Origin: Rhodospirillales bacterium
GTDB taxonomy: Bacteria > Pseudomonadota > Alphaproteobacteria > Micavibrionales > Micavibrionaceae
NCBI GenBank assembly: GCA_020638295.1
Contig: JACKIU010000002.1
Location: 310,001-374,000 of the forward strand
Length of the DNA stretch: 64,000 nucleotides
Direction: 5' to 3'
Shown here: piece after piece, positions 1 to 7,881 of the stretch
Layout of the letters: every line of letters starts with the position of its first letter
Position numbering within the stretch: position 1 is the first letter of the stretch
Program-made: the position numbers and the translations under genes
Notes under the pieces: model-generated
What the model saw: the letters and a program-made list of their open reading frames with translations, nothing else
What the model was told of the DNA's origin: nothing
The model's database searches: none

Positions 1-1
1 A

Positions 2-694
2 ATCTGCCGCTTTTATTCCACGCACGATAACGGCGAAAAATACACCTCACTCGATGACTATGTTGAGCGCATGGGCCCAAAAGAAAATGGGGACCAAAAA
101 GAAATCTACTACATCAGCGGCGAAAATATACAGGCCCTTAAAAACTCACCCCAGATTGAAGGCTTCAGAGCCAAGGGAATAGAAGTCCTGTTCTTGACCG
201 ACACGATCGATGATTTCTGGCTGCAAACCGCCGATGAGTATAAAGGCAAAAAATTCAAATCCGTCACCAAAGGCGACATCGACCTCGGCGATAAAAAAGA
301 CGAAGGCAAGACAGAAGAAACATCAAATAAGCACAAAGACCTGCTTGAAAATCTTAAATCCTTGCTCAAAGACGATGTCTCCGATGTGCGCGTTTCAAAG
401 CGCCTGACCGACTCTCCGGTCTGTCTCGTCGCCCCGGATGACGGCATCGACATGCATATGGAACGCGTGCTGAAAATTCACCAGAAATATGCCGGATCGT
501 CAAAACCCGTTTTGGAAATTAATAGCGCCCACCCGCTGATCCAAAAGCTCGAAAGCCTTGATGCTCAATCAGACAGCTTCAAAGATGTGGGATATTTGCT
601 CTTCGATCAGGCTAAAATCATACAGGGACAACCCGTCAAAGACCCGGGCGCATTCGCCCGCCGCATGGCTGAATTCATCGGAAAAGGACTGTAA
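2..694 (+). CDS. htpG: Chaperone HtpG (Hsp90 family), C-terminal part
   Basis: The reading frame is open from the window edge, so the N-terminal ATPase domain lies outside and about 230 residues remain. They cover the end of the middle domain and the C-terminal dimerisation domain. The opening segment with SLDDYVERM followed by KEIYYISGE is the conserved Hsp90 stretch, and the later SPVCLVAPDDG and LEINSAHPL segments match the HtpG dimerisation domain. The protein is a cytosolic ATP-dependent chaperone that helps refold stress-damaged clients together with DnaK/DnaJ, which are also encoded in this window. The first in-frame ATG at 71 is internal and not the start. Confidence 0.95.
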   Translation: MCRFYSTHDNGEKYTSLDDYVERMGPKENGDQKEIYYISGENIQALKNSPQIEGFRAKGIEVLFLTDTIDDFWLQTADEYKGKKFKSVTKGDIDLGDKKDEGKTEETSNKHKDLLENLKSLLKDDVSDVRVSKRLTDSPVCLVAPDDGIDMHMERVLKIHQKYAGSSKPVLEINSAHPLIQKLESLDAQSDSFKDVGYLLFDQAKIIQGQPVKDPGAFARRMAEFIGKGL

Positions 695-731
695 AAACTA
701 CCCTCCACAAAAATCGATGCAGAAGAACGAA

Positions 732-1271
732 CTACTTAAACCCTCCTCCGTCAAGGTAGGAAGACGTGTCGGTCACACACCCGTAATCGTCATAACCCGA
801 TGCCTTTTTGCCTATGTATTCTCCAAGGAAATATACCTTATGGCACTCGTCTTCTTTAGCGACCTCGCCTTTGCTAGAAGCAACAATTTCTTCTATAGAC
901 ATTGAATCAAATACCCCCAATGCATTGTCCTGAAGATAAGGCGGCAGCTTACTAATGGCATCTTCGACTTTATCAAAAGCCTCCAGAGCCTCTTCATATG
1001 CATACTCTGGCGTAGCAGCGGAAGCGGGTGCCGCTCCCCCCTCCCCTAAAATATCCATTAAAGGCGTACCGTCAGGCGCTATTAAAGTTGTTCCCGGCGC
1101 AGCTTCTGGTGCAAACACTCCGCCGCCGGAGCCGTTCCCAACACCGCTTCCCCCACAAACATAATCCCCGTCTGGCAAAAAACCGCACCCGGCCTGCGCA
1201 GATTGAGAAAATAGCAACAAGCACACAGCGACCGCTAAGAAAAAACCTGAAACAAGTTTAGCTATTCTCAT
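732..1271 (-). CDS. Secreted glycine-rich protein of unknown function
   Basis: The 179-residue product starts with a basic N-terminus and a hydrophobic core (about residues 5-22) followed by SQSAQA, a good Sec signal peptide with cleavage near residue 27. The mature protein opens with a Cys/Gly/Ser-rich stretch (about 28-52), then an acidic helical middle with repeated Glu/Ala, and has Cys residues near the end. I recognise no domain. It lies 76 bp downstream of another secreted Cys-containing protein on the same strand, so the two may be co-transcribed. A periplasmic or surface location is inferred from the signal peptide only. Confidence 0.6.
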   Translation of the reverse strand: MRIAKLVSGFFLAVAVCLLLFSQSAQAGCGFLPDGDYVCGGSGVGNGSGGGVFAPEAAPGTTLIAPDGTPLMDILGEGGAAPASAATPEYAYEEALEAFDKVEDAISKLPPYLQDNALGVFDSMSIEEIVASSKGEVAKEDECHKVYFLGEYIGKKASGYDDYGCVTDTSSYLDGGGFK

Positions 1272-1347
1272 GTCACACCTACCTAGTATCAGTCTAATTA
1301 CAAAAAATTAATTTTTGCTAAAATTTTACATATTTTAAGCGGCGCCT

Positions 1348-2265
1348 TTATTTACAAGAACCGCCACCGGACGGATCGTAATAACAGCCAGGAATAGAAC
1401 AAACAGCATCCGGATTGCCGGATTTCATAATCACACCAGTTGGAATTGGGAAAGCTGCGGCACACCCGTCGTTTCGGTTCATTTGAGCATTGTAATGTGT
1501 TACAGCATCTATCCCCCCCAAAGCAGCGGGGATAGAAGGTGGTGGAAAAGCCCGAACCAAATTCAAATTCCACTTCAAGGTTCTAGCCCCCGCCCCGGGA
1601 CATACAGAAGGCAGAACACGCGGATCAAACCCCGGCATATCCTGAAGTTTAATAAAAAGATTTTTATCAAAATCCTGACACCTCAAAAAATTCCATATCA
1701 GATTCATCGCGCCGCAAACCGCCCCTGGAGGACCGCCATAGCTGCCCCCTCCCAGAGTATGACCAAAATTGTTCGACAAATAGTCCGCCAAAGGCTCCAT
1801 CGAAGTACTGCTAAGATAACCATCCAGCTCAACGGCAGTGAATGCCGCTCCCGGCGGATCTGGGCCAACCGGCCCTAAATGTATCGGCGTAAAAGGCGCA
1901 GCCCCGGCAGCGCCGGGAGGTGGCGGGTTCCTGTTGCGCCACTCGGCATGCGCTGTAAACAACGGCGCTCCGGCGACCCGATCGCTGAAAATCCAGTTCG
2001 CAGCAGCCGCAAGCGCGCCAACACGGCGATTAAAACATGAATATTCCAGAACACTGTCAGGTTTGAGGATAAGCCGCTCGGCAACTTCGACCTCTCGCTC
2101 CCCTTCCATCCATGTTCGAGCTTCAAGCGCATCCCAGAACTCAGGATCACATCCTGGCGAAACCATAGCCGCAACAGCAACAGCTGACGCACCAACGGAT
2201 GCACAACTCATTATGAATAAAGCAAAAAGCGCTAATTTAGACCGCACCGCAAAATCCAAGCTCAC
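1348..2265 (-). CDS. Secreted cysteine-containing protein of unknown function
   Basis: The 305-residue product has an N-terminal hydrophobic stretch (about residues 10-34) ending in small residues, consistent with a signal peptide. The mature part has about nine cysteines spread along the chain, a Pro/Gly/Ala-rich central linker (about 112-150) and a Gly/Ser-rich tail ending GGGSCK. Spaced cysteines in an exported protein suggest disulfides. I recognise no catalytic motif or named family. The gene is upstream of and in line with the secreted protein at 732-1271. Its function is unknown. Confidence 0.6.
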   Translation of the reverse strand: MSLDFAVRSKLALFALFIMSCASVGASAVAVAAMVSPGCDPEFWDALEARTWMEGEREVEVAERLILKPDSVLEYSCFNRRVGALAAAANWIFSDRVAGAPLFTAHAEWRNRNPPPPGAAGAAPFTPIHLGPVGPDPPGAAFTAVELDGYLSSTSMEPLADYLSNNFGHTLGGGSYGGPPGAVCGAMNLIWNFLRCQDFDKNLFIKLQDMPGFDPRVLPSVCPGAGARTLKWNLNLVRAFPPPSIPAALGGIDAVTHYNAQMNRNDGCAAAFPIPTGVIMKSGNPDAVCSIPGCYYDPSGGGSCK

Positions 2266-2355
2266 ACGTTAAAAAAAGATACCTCTTAGCAGTCTATCAC
2301 AAGCTTGATAAAACTGCATAATTTCAATTTCAGATATGAACTGCGGAAAAGCAGG

Positions 2356-2787
2356 CTACAACATGCCCTGATAATGCCGCTCGGCCATGTCCTCGATTTC
2401 ATCTTCAGAAAAATCAAAATACTTGCCGAGTTCTTCGATCATCACCTGACGCAACAACGCCTCCAGATCATCCCCGGTTTCACACCACATGTCGAGAAGC
2501 GGTCTACGAAACAGCATGAGCATGTCGTCATCATTGGCGGTTTTGCGTTCGACCCCCGGCGCCAGTTCCTTGCCGCTCCGATACAGCGCCAACAGCTCAT
2601 AAGGGTCCTCCAGATCCAGTTCCTGCTCCAGAGTTTCATCGGGAAATTCATCAAAGGCCAGCGCCAGACTGTCACAAAATTCCAGCAATTCCTCAGGCAA
2701 AGACTCCAGAACAGCCGCCGCCAACACTGTGATGTCATCCAGACTGGGCGGCATCGTAAAATTCATGATAATCTGTTTTGTACTCAT
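2356..2787 (-). CDS. Zinicin-like metallopeptidase family protein (COG3824) lacking the zinc motif
   Basis: The 143-residue protein aligns along its length with the small zinicin-like metallopeptidase family: an N-terminal MPPSLDDI segment, LPEELLEFCD, an acidic FPDET turn, the DPYELLALY motif, FRRPLLDMWCETGDDLEALLRQV, and finally the helix that normally carries HEIGHHF. Here that helix reads EELGKYF (about residues 121-127), so both zinc-binding histidines are replaced by Glu and Lys. The fold is probably kept, but hydrolytic activity is unlikely. The family comparison is from memory; the residues are read directly. The protein is very acidic and has no signal peptide, so it is cytosolic. 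Confidence 0.75.
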   Translation of the reverse strand: MSTKQIIMNFTMPPSLDDITVLAAAVLESLPEELLEFCDSLALAFDEFPDETLEQELDLEDPYELLALYRSGKELAPGVERKTANDDDMLMLFRRPLLDMWCETGDDLEALLRQVMIEELGKYFDFSEDEIEDMAERHYQGML

Positions 2788-3015
2788 AACCCCTGCCCCT
2801 TTTTAAGCCAAGACGCCATCCAAAAAGCGCCAACGCTCTGAAAGCACACAAAAAAAGCAAATGATTCTTTATGCCACGAATCTACGCCTTAATTGCGCCG
2901 TCGACAATGCCCGGTGAAAAATTTGAAAAATTTGATCCACAGCAAGCCGCAAATCGGCCTCAAAAGCTATCCGCAGCGTATTGCAAAACCCTTAGAAATT
3001 GACCAGAATTAGTCC

Positions 3016-3501
3016 ATGATTGAAAATATCCTCAAGACTTTGAACGAACACAACATAAACCTGACCACGGGCGTGCCCGATGGCTGGGTCGTTCCCCTGA
3101 TAAAGGCGTTAAGCGAAGACAAACGCTTCGATTACATCCCCGCCGCCCGCGAAGAAGAATGCTTCGGCATTGCTGCAGGGGGCGCGATGAGCGGACGGCG
3201 CGCCCTTGTCCTCATGCAGAACTCCGGCTTCCTCAATTCCATCGGCGCCTTTACAACGCTGTGCCAGAAATACCAGACGCCGTTTGTCTGCCTCATCGCC
3301 AACCGCGGTGGGATTAACGATTCAAACAGTTATGATCCCAACAAATACAAAAGTTTTGAAGCAACAACCAAAGCCCTGAATCTGTTTGCCCATCCATCCT
3401 CATGGGAAGATCTGCCCGCAAACCTTCCCAAAGCCATAGCCCGCGCGGAAGGCGCTGGTGAACCGGCCTTTATTACCCTCTCGGAAGGGCTGAAAACATG
3501 A
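3016..3501 (+). CDS. TPP-dependent decarboxylase, alpha (PYR-domain) subunit, sulfopyruvate/phosphonopyruvate decarboxylase type
   Basis: The 161-residue protein is a stand-alone TPP enzyme PYR domain like ComD, the alpha subunit of sulfopyruvate decarboxylase. It shows the TGVPDGWVVPLI opening and REEECFGIAAGGAMSGRRALVLMQNSG, where the Glu pair near residues 46-48 would activate the thiamine ring. The start of the next gene overlaps its stop by 4 bp (ATGA), indicating a two-subunit operon. The substrate is a 2-oxo acid carrying a sulfo, phosphono or similar acidic group. No neighbouring coenzyme M or phosphonate gene shows which, so the substrate is left open. Confidence 0.75.
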   Translation: MIENILKTLNEHNINLTTGVPDGWVVPLIKALSEDKRFDYIPAAREEECFGIAAGGAMSGRRALVLMQNSGFLNSIGAFTTLCQKYQTPFVCLIANRGGINDSNSYDPNKYKSFEATTKALNLFAHPSSWEDLPANLPKAIARAEGAGEPAFITLSEGLKT

Positions 3502-4037
3502 AACAATCCGCAGCCTTTGAAATTCTCGTCGAGATTGCCGAAACACACAACGCCCTCATCATTGCGGACATTGGCTCACAATCCCTCTGGCTCAAAGCCG
3601 CCAAAGACCGCCCGGAAAATCTCTATCTTTCCGGGCCGATGGGCATGGCCTCCTCCGTGGCGCTGGGTGTCGCCACAGCACACAAAGACCGCGCCGTTAT
3701 CGCCGCCTGCGGTGATGGCGCGCTAGGCATGAATTTCAGTTCTCTGACAACAATATCGAATGCCGCCCCGGCAAATCTCAGTATCGTTGTCATGAACAAC
3801 AGCGTCTACGAATTCACCAAATCCCTCCCCACCCCGACCAGAGGCGTAGACTGGGACAATATCTCATCCGCCTGTCCCGGCTTCAAAAGCAACATCAAAC
3901 TTGTAGAAATGAAAAATCTGGACCTGATGTCCGGCCCGCATTTTGTCCACGCCGAAATCGAGCCCGGCGCTCTGCCCCCCGGCCCCGGCATAAATGCCAT
4001 TGATATCCATCACCGCTTCAAAGCCCTGTTCAAATAA
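3498..4037 (+). CDS. TPP-dependent decarboxylase, beta (PP-domain) subunit
   Basis: The 179-residue protein is the partner of the upstream PYR-domain protein and resembles ComE or the C-terminal half of phosphonopyruvate decarboxylase. The TPP/Mg motif is clear: GDG at residues 72-74, and 26 residues later the Asn pair at 100-101, followed by the family's NNSVYEF. SGPMGMASSVALGVA near residue 45 is the usual contact region. The gene starts inside the stop codon of the alpha gene, so the subunits are translationally coupled. It acts in the cytosol as an alpha/beta heteromer. The exact 2-oxo acid substrate cannot be read from the sequence. Confidence 0.75.
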   Translation: MKQSAAFEILVEIAETHNALIIADIGSQSLWLKAAKDRPENLYLSGPMGMASSVALGVATAHKDRAVIAACGDGALGMNFSSLTTISNAAPANLSIVVMNNSVYEFTKSLPTPTRGVDWDNISSACPGFKSNIKLVEMKNLDLMSGPHFVHAEIEPGALPPGPGINAIDIHHRFKALFK

Positions 4038-4143
4038 TTTGGGACAAATCACGCTCATATGATAAGATAAAATTCGAAAAATAATTCAGCGCGTTAAACT
4101 TTTTTACAAAAACGAAAGCCCATAAGGAAAGATACGCTGTTAA

Positions 4144-4710
4144 ATGCCTTATCACTTGGATGATGTTAAAGTTTTGATCGTCGATGACATGCAGCCCATG
4201 CTGACCCTGACCAAAAGCGTTCTCTCGACATTCGGCTTTTTACGAATTTTCACCGCCCAAAGCGGCGAAGAAGCCTTCAATCTGTTCTGCAAACATGACC
4301 CGGACGTTGTAATCACCGATTGGATCATGGAACCAATGGACGGACTGGAATTCACCAAGAAAATCCGCACCGATCCCAGATCGCCTAATCCTTACGTCCC
4401 CGTGATTATGATGACCGGCTTCAGCTCGAAACTCCGCGTTGAAAGCGCCCGCGACAACGGCATCACCGAATTTTTGGTCAAACCCTTTACCGCGCAGGAT
4501 TTATACGCCCGTATATTTCAAATCGTTGAAAAACCTAGAAAATTCGTCGATACGGGACAATTTTTCGGACCCGACCGTCGCCGCAAAAGTGCTAAGGGCT
4601 ATGAAGGCCCGCGCAGACGTGATGACGATCCGTCAAAAGCAGCGCCGAACGCACCGCCCGAAACACTGGATATTTTGAAAAAACTAAGTGAAGAAGCCAA
4701 AAAAATCTGA
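4144..4710 (+). CDS. CheY-like response regulator with a basic C-terminal tail
   Basis: The 188-residue protein has one receiver domain (about residues 8-130) with all key residues: acidic pair Asp14-Asp15, phospho-acceptor Asp59, Thr91 and Lys113-Pro114. No DNA-binding or enzymatic output domain follows. Instead there is a charged tail of about 55 residues rich in Arg/Lys/Asp with an FGPDRRRK segment seen in alphaproteobacterial single-domain regulators. It is probably a phosphorylation-dependent interaction protein. The gene 8 bp downstream encodes an HPt-like helical protein, suggesting a pair. An AAGGAAAG ribosome site lies about 10 bp before the ATG. Confidence 0.85.
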   Translation: MPYHLDDVKVLIVDDMQPMLTLTKSVLSTFGFLRIFTAQSGEEAFNLFCKHDPDVVITDWIMEPMDGLEFTKKIRTDPRSPNPYVPVIMMTGFSSKLRVESARDNGITEFLVKPFTAQDLYARIFQIVEKPRKFVDTGQFFGPDRRRKSAKGYEGPRRRDDDPSKAAPNAPPETLDILKKLSEEAKKI

Positions 4711-4717
4711 GTAAACT

Positions 4718-5212
4718 ATGAAAAATAAACAGAATGTAAGATTTATTACCCCGCCCAACCGCCTCAAAATGAAGGCCGGCGGCGGCGGCATTCCGGAATC
4801 GCGTATCCAGCAGGCTCAACAGGTCATCAATGACTTTGAAATGGATTTCCGCCCCGAAGCCCGCAAGCTCGCCGAAATACTGGATAAAGCGACCAACGAT
4901 GCCATCCAGAGCATTAAAAACAAAAAAGCCTTTAACAAAGACCGTATGATCCACCCGATCATGCAGCTTAAAGCCAATGGCGGCATGTTCAAATACCGCC
5001 TCCTCACCGATGTTGCGGACATCTGCTTGCAATTCATGGAAGCGGTCAATCATTACAACACCGAAGCCATTGAAATCATCAAGGCCCACGAAAACGCCAT
5101 CCATGTCATTATCAACAACGACCTCAAAGGCGACGGCGGTCAGGAAGGCTATATTCTGGTTCAGGAACTTCACAAGGCCTGCACTCGCTACTTCAAAAAG
5201 TATAAAACCTGA
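4718..5212 (+). CDS. Helical HPt-like protein paired with the upstream receiver
   Basis: This 164-residue protein is predicted to be mostly alpha-helical and has no signal peptide. A segment near residue 85 (LKANGGMFKYRLLTDVADIC) resembles the active helix of alphaproteobacterial HPt domains, where I recall a consensus like HDIKGQGGTFGYPLIT. In that alignment the phosphorylatable His is Met here, so it would bind but not relay phosphate. The alignment is from memory and weak. The 8 bp gap to the receiver gene supports joint expression. It may simply be a conserved protein of unknown function. Confidence 0.5.
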   Translation: MKNKQNVRFITPPNRLKMKAGGGGIPESRIQQAQQVINDFEMDFRPEARKLAEILDKATNDAIQSIKNKKAFNKDRMIHPIMQLKANGGMFKYRLLTDVADICLQFMEAVNHYNTEAIEIIKAHENAIHVIINNDLKGDGGQEGYILVQELHKACTRYFKKYKT

Positions 5213-5288
5213 AAAACGCCCCCAACCGCTTTAAAAAATCTTAAGTTTTTGCTAGGATAATAAAAGAGAGGAAGAAAGGATTCGCCCG

Positions 5289-5468
5289 ATGACCGCAGCG
5301 CCCGCAGGAATAGCCGCAGAGCAGGCCATTTTGAGACAAAATGTGGCCCTGTCTGTGATTAAGCAATCCGCAGATCAGGCGCAGGCTTTGGTCCAAATCC
5401 TCGACGATGCCGCCCGCTCCGCCCCGGTTTCCCGCACTCGCGGCACCAACATCAACACCAGCGCATAA
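5289..5468 (+). CDS. Small YjfB-like putative motility protein
   Basis: This 59-residue ORF begins with ATG at 5289 after a GGAAGAAAGGA ribosome site and ends with TAA at 5466-5468. The product is a single amphipathic Ala/Gln-rich helix (LRQNVALSVIKQSADQAQALVQ is its core) and ends GTNINTSA. That layout of a short helix with a terminal GxNINxxA matches the YjfB family of putative motility proteins, which are often encoded near flagellar or chemotaxis genes. It follows the CheY-like pair at 4144-5212. The family match is from memory, but the ending is distinctive. Confidence 0.6.
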   Translation: MTAAPAGIAAEQAILRQNVALSVIKQSADQAQALVQILDDAARSAPVSRTRGTNINTSA

Positions 5469-5561
5469 ATACCCACAGGTGAACCCGCGGTTCTGTTGGC
5501 TACGCGCGGACCTGCCGCATCCACTGCGACAGTTCGTGTCGACCGTAAAAAGCCCTTTCGG

Positions 5562-5601
5562 CTCTTAGATTGCTTCGTCAACCATGCTTCCTCGCTATGA
5601 C
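5562..5601. repeat. Remnant of palindromic repeat R3
   Basis: The 260 bp between 5469 and 5728 holds no convincing gene. Within it, TAGATTGCTTCGTC followed by CTCGCTATGAC looks like a decayed half of R3, whose better copies are at 15683-15768 and 33637-33712. The rest of the gap includes an AT-rich run just upstream of the next gene, where a promoter would be expected. Confidence 0.35.
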
Positions 5602-5728
5602 AAACACTCCAAGGGGCAAAGCGTTTATTTTTGCAAAGTTATTGAAATTTTAATTTGCATAATCATTAACATCTGCTATTGTGAGACAGTTTTTTTTGAC
5701 CGACACGCTGGAACTCTAAGGAAAAACA

Positions 5729-6439
5729 ATGACGGATGAAAATCAGAAAAAGAGCGCCCTTCCAGCCTATAAGGTGGCATTACAACCCAATCTTTTAGAT
5801 CGCGTCACTCAGATCCGTATACAGAAACAGCATGAAGAAAACGAACATATAGCCGCGGCGATTGGAAAGGCGGCCCTCAACAGCCGAAAAGGCCGCGCCC
5901 TTGCCTGTTTCTTTTACAAGACCCATGTGCTGGATATTCTAAAAGTTTTAGCCTTACATTCCGACGTCGAAGCCCAACAAGCGGCCATACGAAGTGAGTA
6001 TCAGTTTCGCCAAAACGTTAGAAAGATGATACAAGAACTAGATTATTGGAAAGTTCCCGCCGAGAAAACGCCCGCCGAAGAACTTGCATATATTTATGAC
6101 CTTTACAGATCCTCCCTTTTAACACGGGAGAAGTTCCTCGAAGACGCACTCGACATTGTAACTATGCAAGAAGATGAAGAAGGAAGGCGCATTTTAAATG
6201 CCTACATGCTGGATAACACACTGTATGGGGAACAACACGCCATAGCCGAACAATACGACATATCTTGTGAAAGTGTGTTGGCCGGATATGTTTTACGTGC
6301 AGATAACCCCGAAACCATACTGACGGAGATCGCAGACATGTATAAAACGCAAGTTCTTGATAAAATCAACGAACTCACACCGCCGCAATACATTGAGCCT
6401 CCCAAGGCTGATATCACGCCTTTTCCAGGACAAGGGTAA
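5729..6439 (+). CDS. Conserved-looking helical protein of unknown function
   Basis: The 236-residue product has no signal peptide or membrane segment and appears largely alpha-helical, with charged stretches throughout. It ends in a Pro-rich tail (about residues 218-236). No catalytic or binding motif is recognised. A TAAGGAAA ribosome site lies just before the ATG. It is convergent with hemA and separated from it by 12 bp. Codon use looks like its neighbours, slightly richer in A/T. I do not assign a function. Confidence 0.6.
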   Translation: MTDENQKKSALPAYKVALQPNLLDRVTQIRIQKQHEENEHIAAAIGKAALNSRKGRALACFFYKTHVLDILKVLALHSDVEAQQAAIRSEYQFRQNVRKMIQELDYWKVPAEKTPAEELAYIYDLYRSSLLTREKFLEDALDIVTMQEDEEGRRILNAYMLDNTLYGEQHAIAEQYDISCESVLAGYVLRADNPETILTEIADMYKTQVLDKINELTPPQYIEPPKADITPFPGQG

Positions 6440-6451
6440 GATCACGGCTGA

Positions 6452-7684
6452 CTAAGCCACGGCCTTCATCAACTGATGATGCGTCGTCCACAGATGCTCA
6501 AGCGTCGCGACCATATGGCGCACGTCTTCTTCCGAATGCGCCGCCGTAGCAGTCAGGCGCAAACGCTCGGTCCCGCGCGGAACGGTTGGATAATTGATCG
6601 GTTGTACATAGATATTATACTCGTTCATCAGAATGTCCGTCACCTCGCGGCAGCAATTCGGCTCACCCACGATCAACGGCACGATATGGCTGTCCCCTTG
6701 CAGGAAGTTCAACCCGGCCTGCGTCAAACCGTCTTTCAGCAGCTTCACATTGCGGCGCACACGCTGGCGCTCGATATCCGACACCTTCAGATGCTCGACA
6801 GCCGCCATCGCCGCCGCCGACACCGCCGGAGGCAGCGCGGTTGTAAAGATAAAGCTCGGCGCATAGGAGCGCACCGCGTCGATCAATGTTGCATTGCCGG
6901 TGATAAACCCGCCCATCGCGCCATAGGCCTTACCGAACGTGCCTTCAATCACATCAATCCGGTCCATCAGGCCGCGCTCTTCGGCAACACCGCCGCCGCG
7001 CGGACCGTACAGACCGACCGCGTGCACCTCATCCAGATACGTCATCGCGTTGTATTTGTCCGCCAGATCGCAAATCTCTTCGATCGAGGAAATATCCCCT
7101 TCCATCGAATACACAGACTCAAAGGCGATAATCTTCGGCCGATCGATATCAACGGATTTAAGCAAATCTTCCAGATGCCCCATATCGTTATGACGATAGA
7201 TAAATTTTTGCTGTTTGCTGTCCTTGATCCCGTGGATCATCGACGCATGGTTCATCTCATCGGAAAAAATCGCGCAATTGGGCATCAATTTCCCCAAAGT
7301 GCCCAACGCCCCTTCATTGGCGACATAGCCCGAAGACATCACCAGACCGGATTCTTTTCGATGCAAATCCGCAACAGACTCTTCCAGCTCCACAACATAA
7401 CGGGTCGTCCCCGAAATATTCCGCGTTCCGCCCGCACCGCTTCCTGAATTCTCTAGGGCCTCGCGCGCCGCCTTCAACACCACCGGATGCTGGCCCATAC
7501 CGAGGTAATCATTATTGCACCAGATGGTGATTTCTTTCGAGCGGCCGTCCGGCATGCGATAAATCGCCTTGGGGAACGCCCCAACCTTGCGCTCAAGATT
7601 GGCGAAATAACGGTAACGCCCTTCGGCTCTGACCTGATCGACGCAGCCTTCAAAATGTTGATTATAATCAAACAGTTTTGTCAT
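6452..7684 (-). CDS. hemA: 5-aminolevulinate synthase
   Basis: The 410-residue protein condenses glycine and succinyl-CoA to 5-aminolevulinate, the first step of heme synthesis by the C4 (Shemin) pathway typical of alphaproteobacteria. It is a fold-type I PLP enzyme. Visible are WCNNDYLGMG (about 55-64), the Gly-rich GSGAGGTRNISG (81-92), the cofactor Asp in DEVH (218) and the Schiff-base Lys252 in TFGKAYGAMGG. The length equals the family norm. It starts at ATG with an AAAGGA ribosome site. It is transcribed away from the PfkB-like gene across a 197 bp intergenic region. Confidence 0.97.
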   Translation of the reverse strand: MTKLFDYNQHFEGCVDQVRAEGRYRYFANLERKVGAFPKAIYRMPDGRSKEITIWCNNDYLGMGQHPVVLKAAREALENSGSGAGGTRNISGTTRYVVELEESVADLHRKESGLVMSSGYVANEGALGTLGKLMPNCAIFSDEMNHASMIHGIKDSKQQKFIYRHNDMGHLEDLLKSVDIDRPKIIAFESVYSMEGDISSIEEICDLADKYNAMTYLDEVHAVGLYGPRGGGVAEERGLMDRIDVIEGTFGKAYGAMGGFITGNATLIDAVRSYAPSFIFTTALPPAVSAAAMAAVEHLKVSDIERQRVRRNVKLLKDGLTQAGLNFLQGDSHIVPLIVGEPNCCREVTDILMNEYNIYVQPINYPTVPRGTERLRLTATAAHSEEDVRHMVATLEHLWTTHHQLMKAVA

Positions 7685-7881
7685 GGCGATTATCCTTTCG
7701 TATTCCCCTTAAATAGTCTTCGCTTAAGAGTTTATCTATGATTTTGGTCAAGACGACACTTTGCCGAGCACGCCGTTATAGTATAGACTTGAAAAACATT
7801 GATTGACCAGCATTCATTGGTCCTCTTAGCACACAATGGCAGGATTTCAAGACACAACATGAGTCAGGAAGACTAAAAACC

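Noticed and set aside
6476..7447. 323-residue reading frame on the plus strand
   Set aside because: It is the antisense of hemA, rich in Arg/His/Gln with no recognisable domain and no ribosome site.
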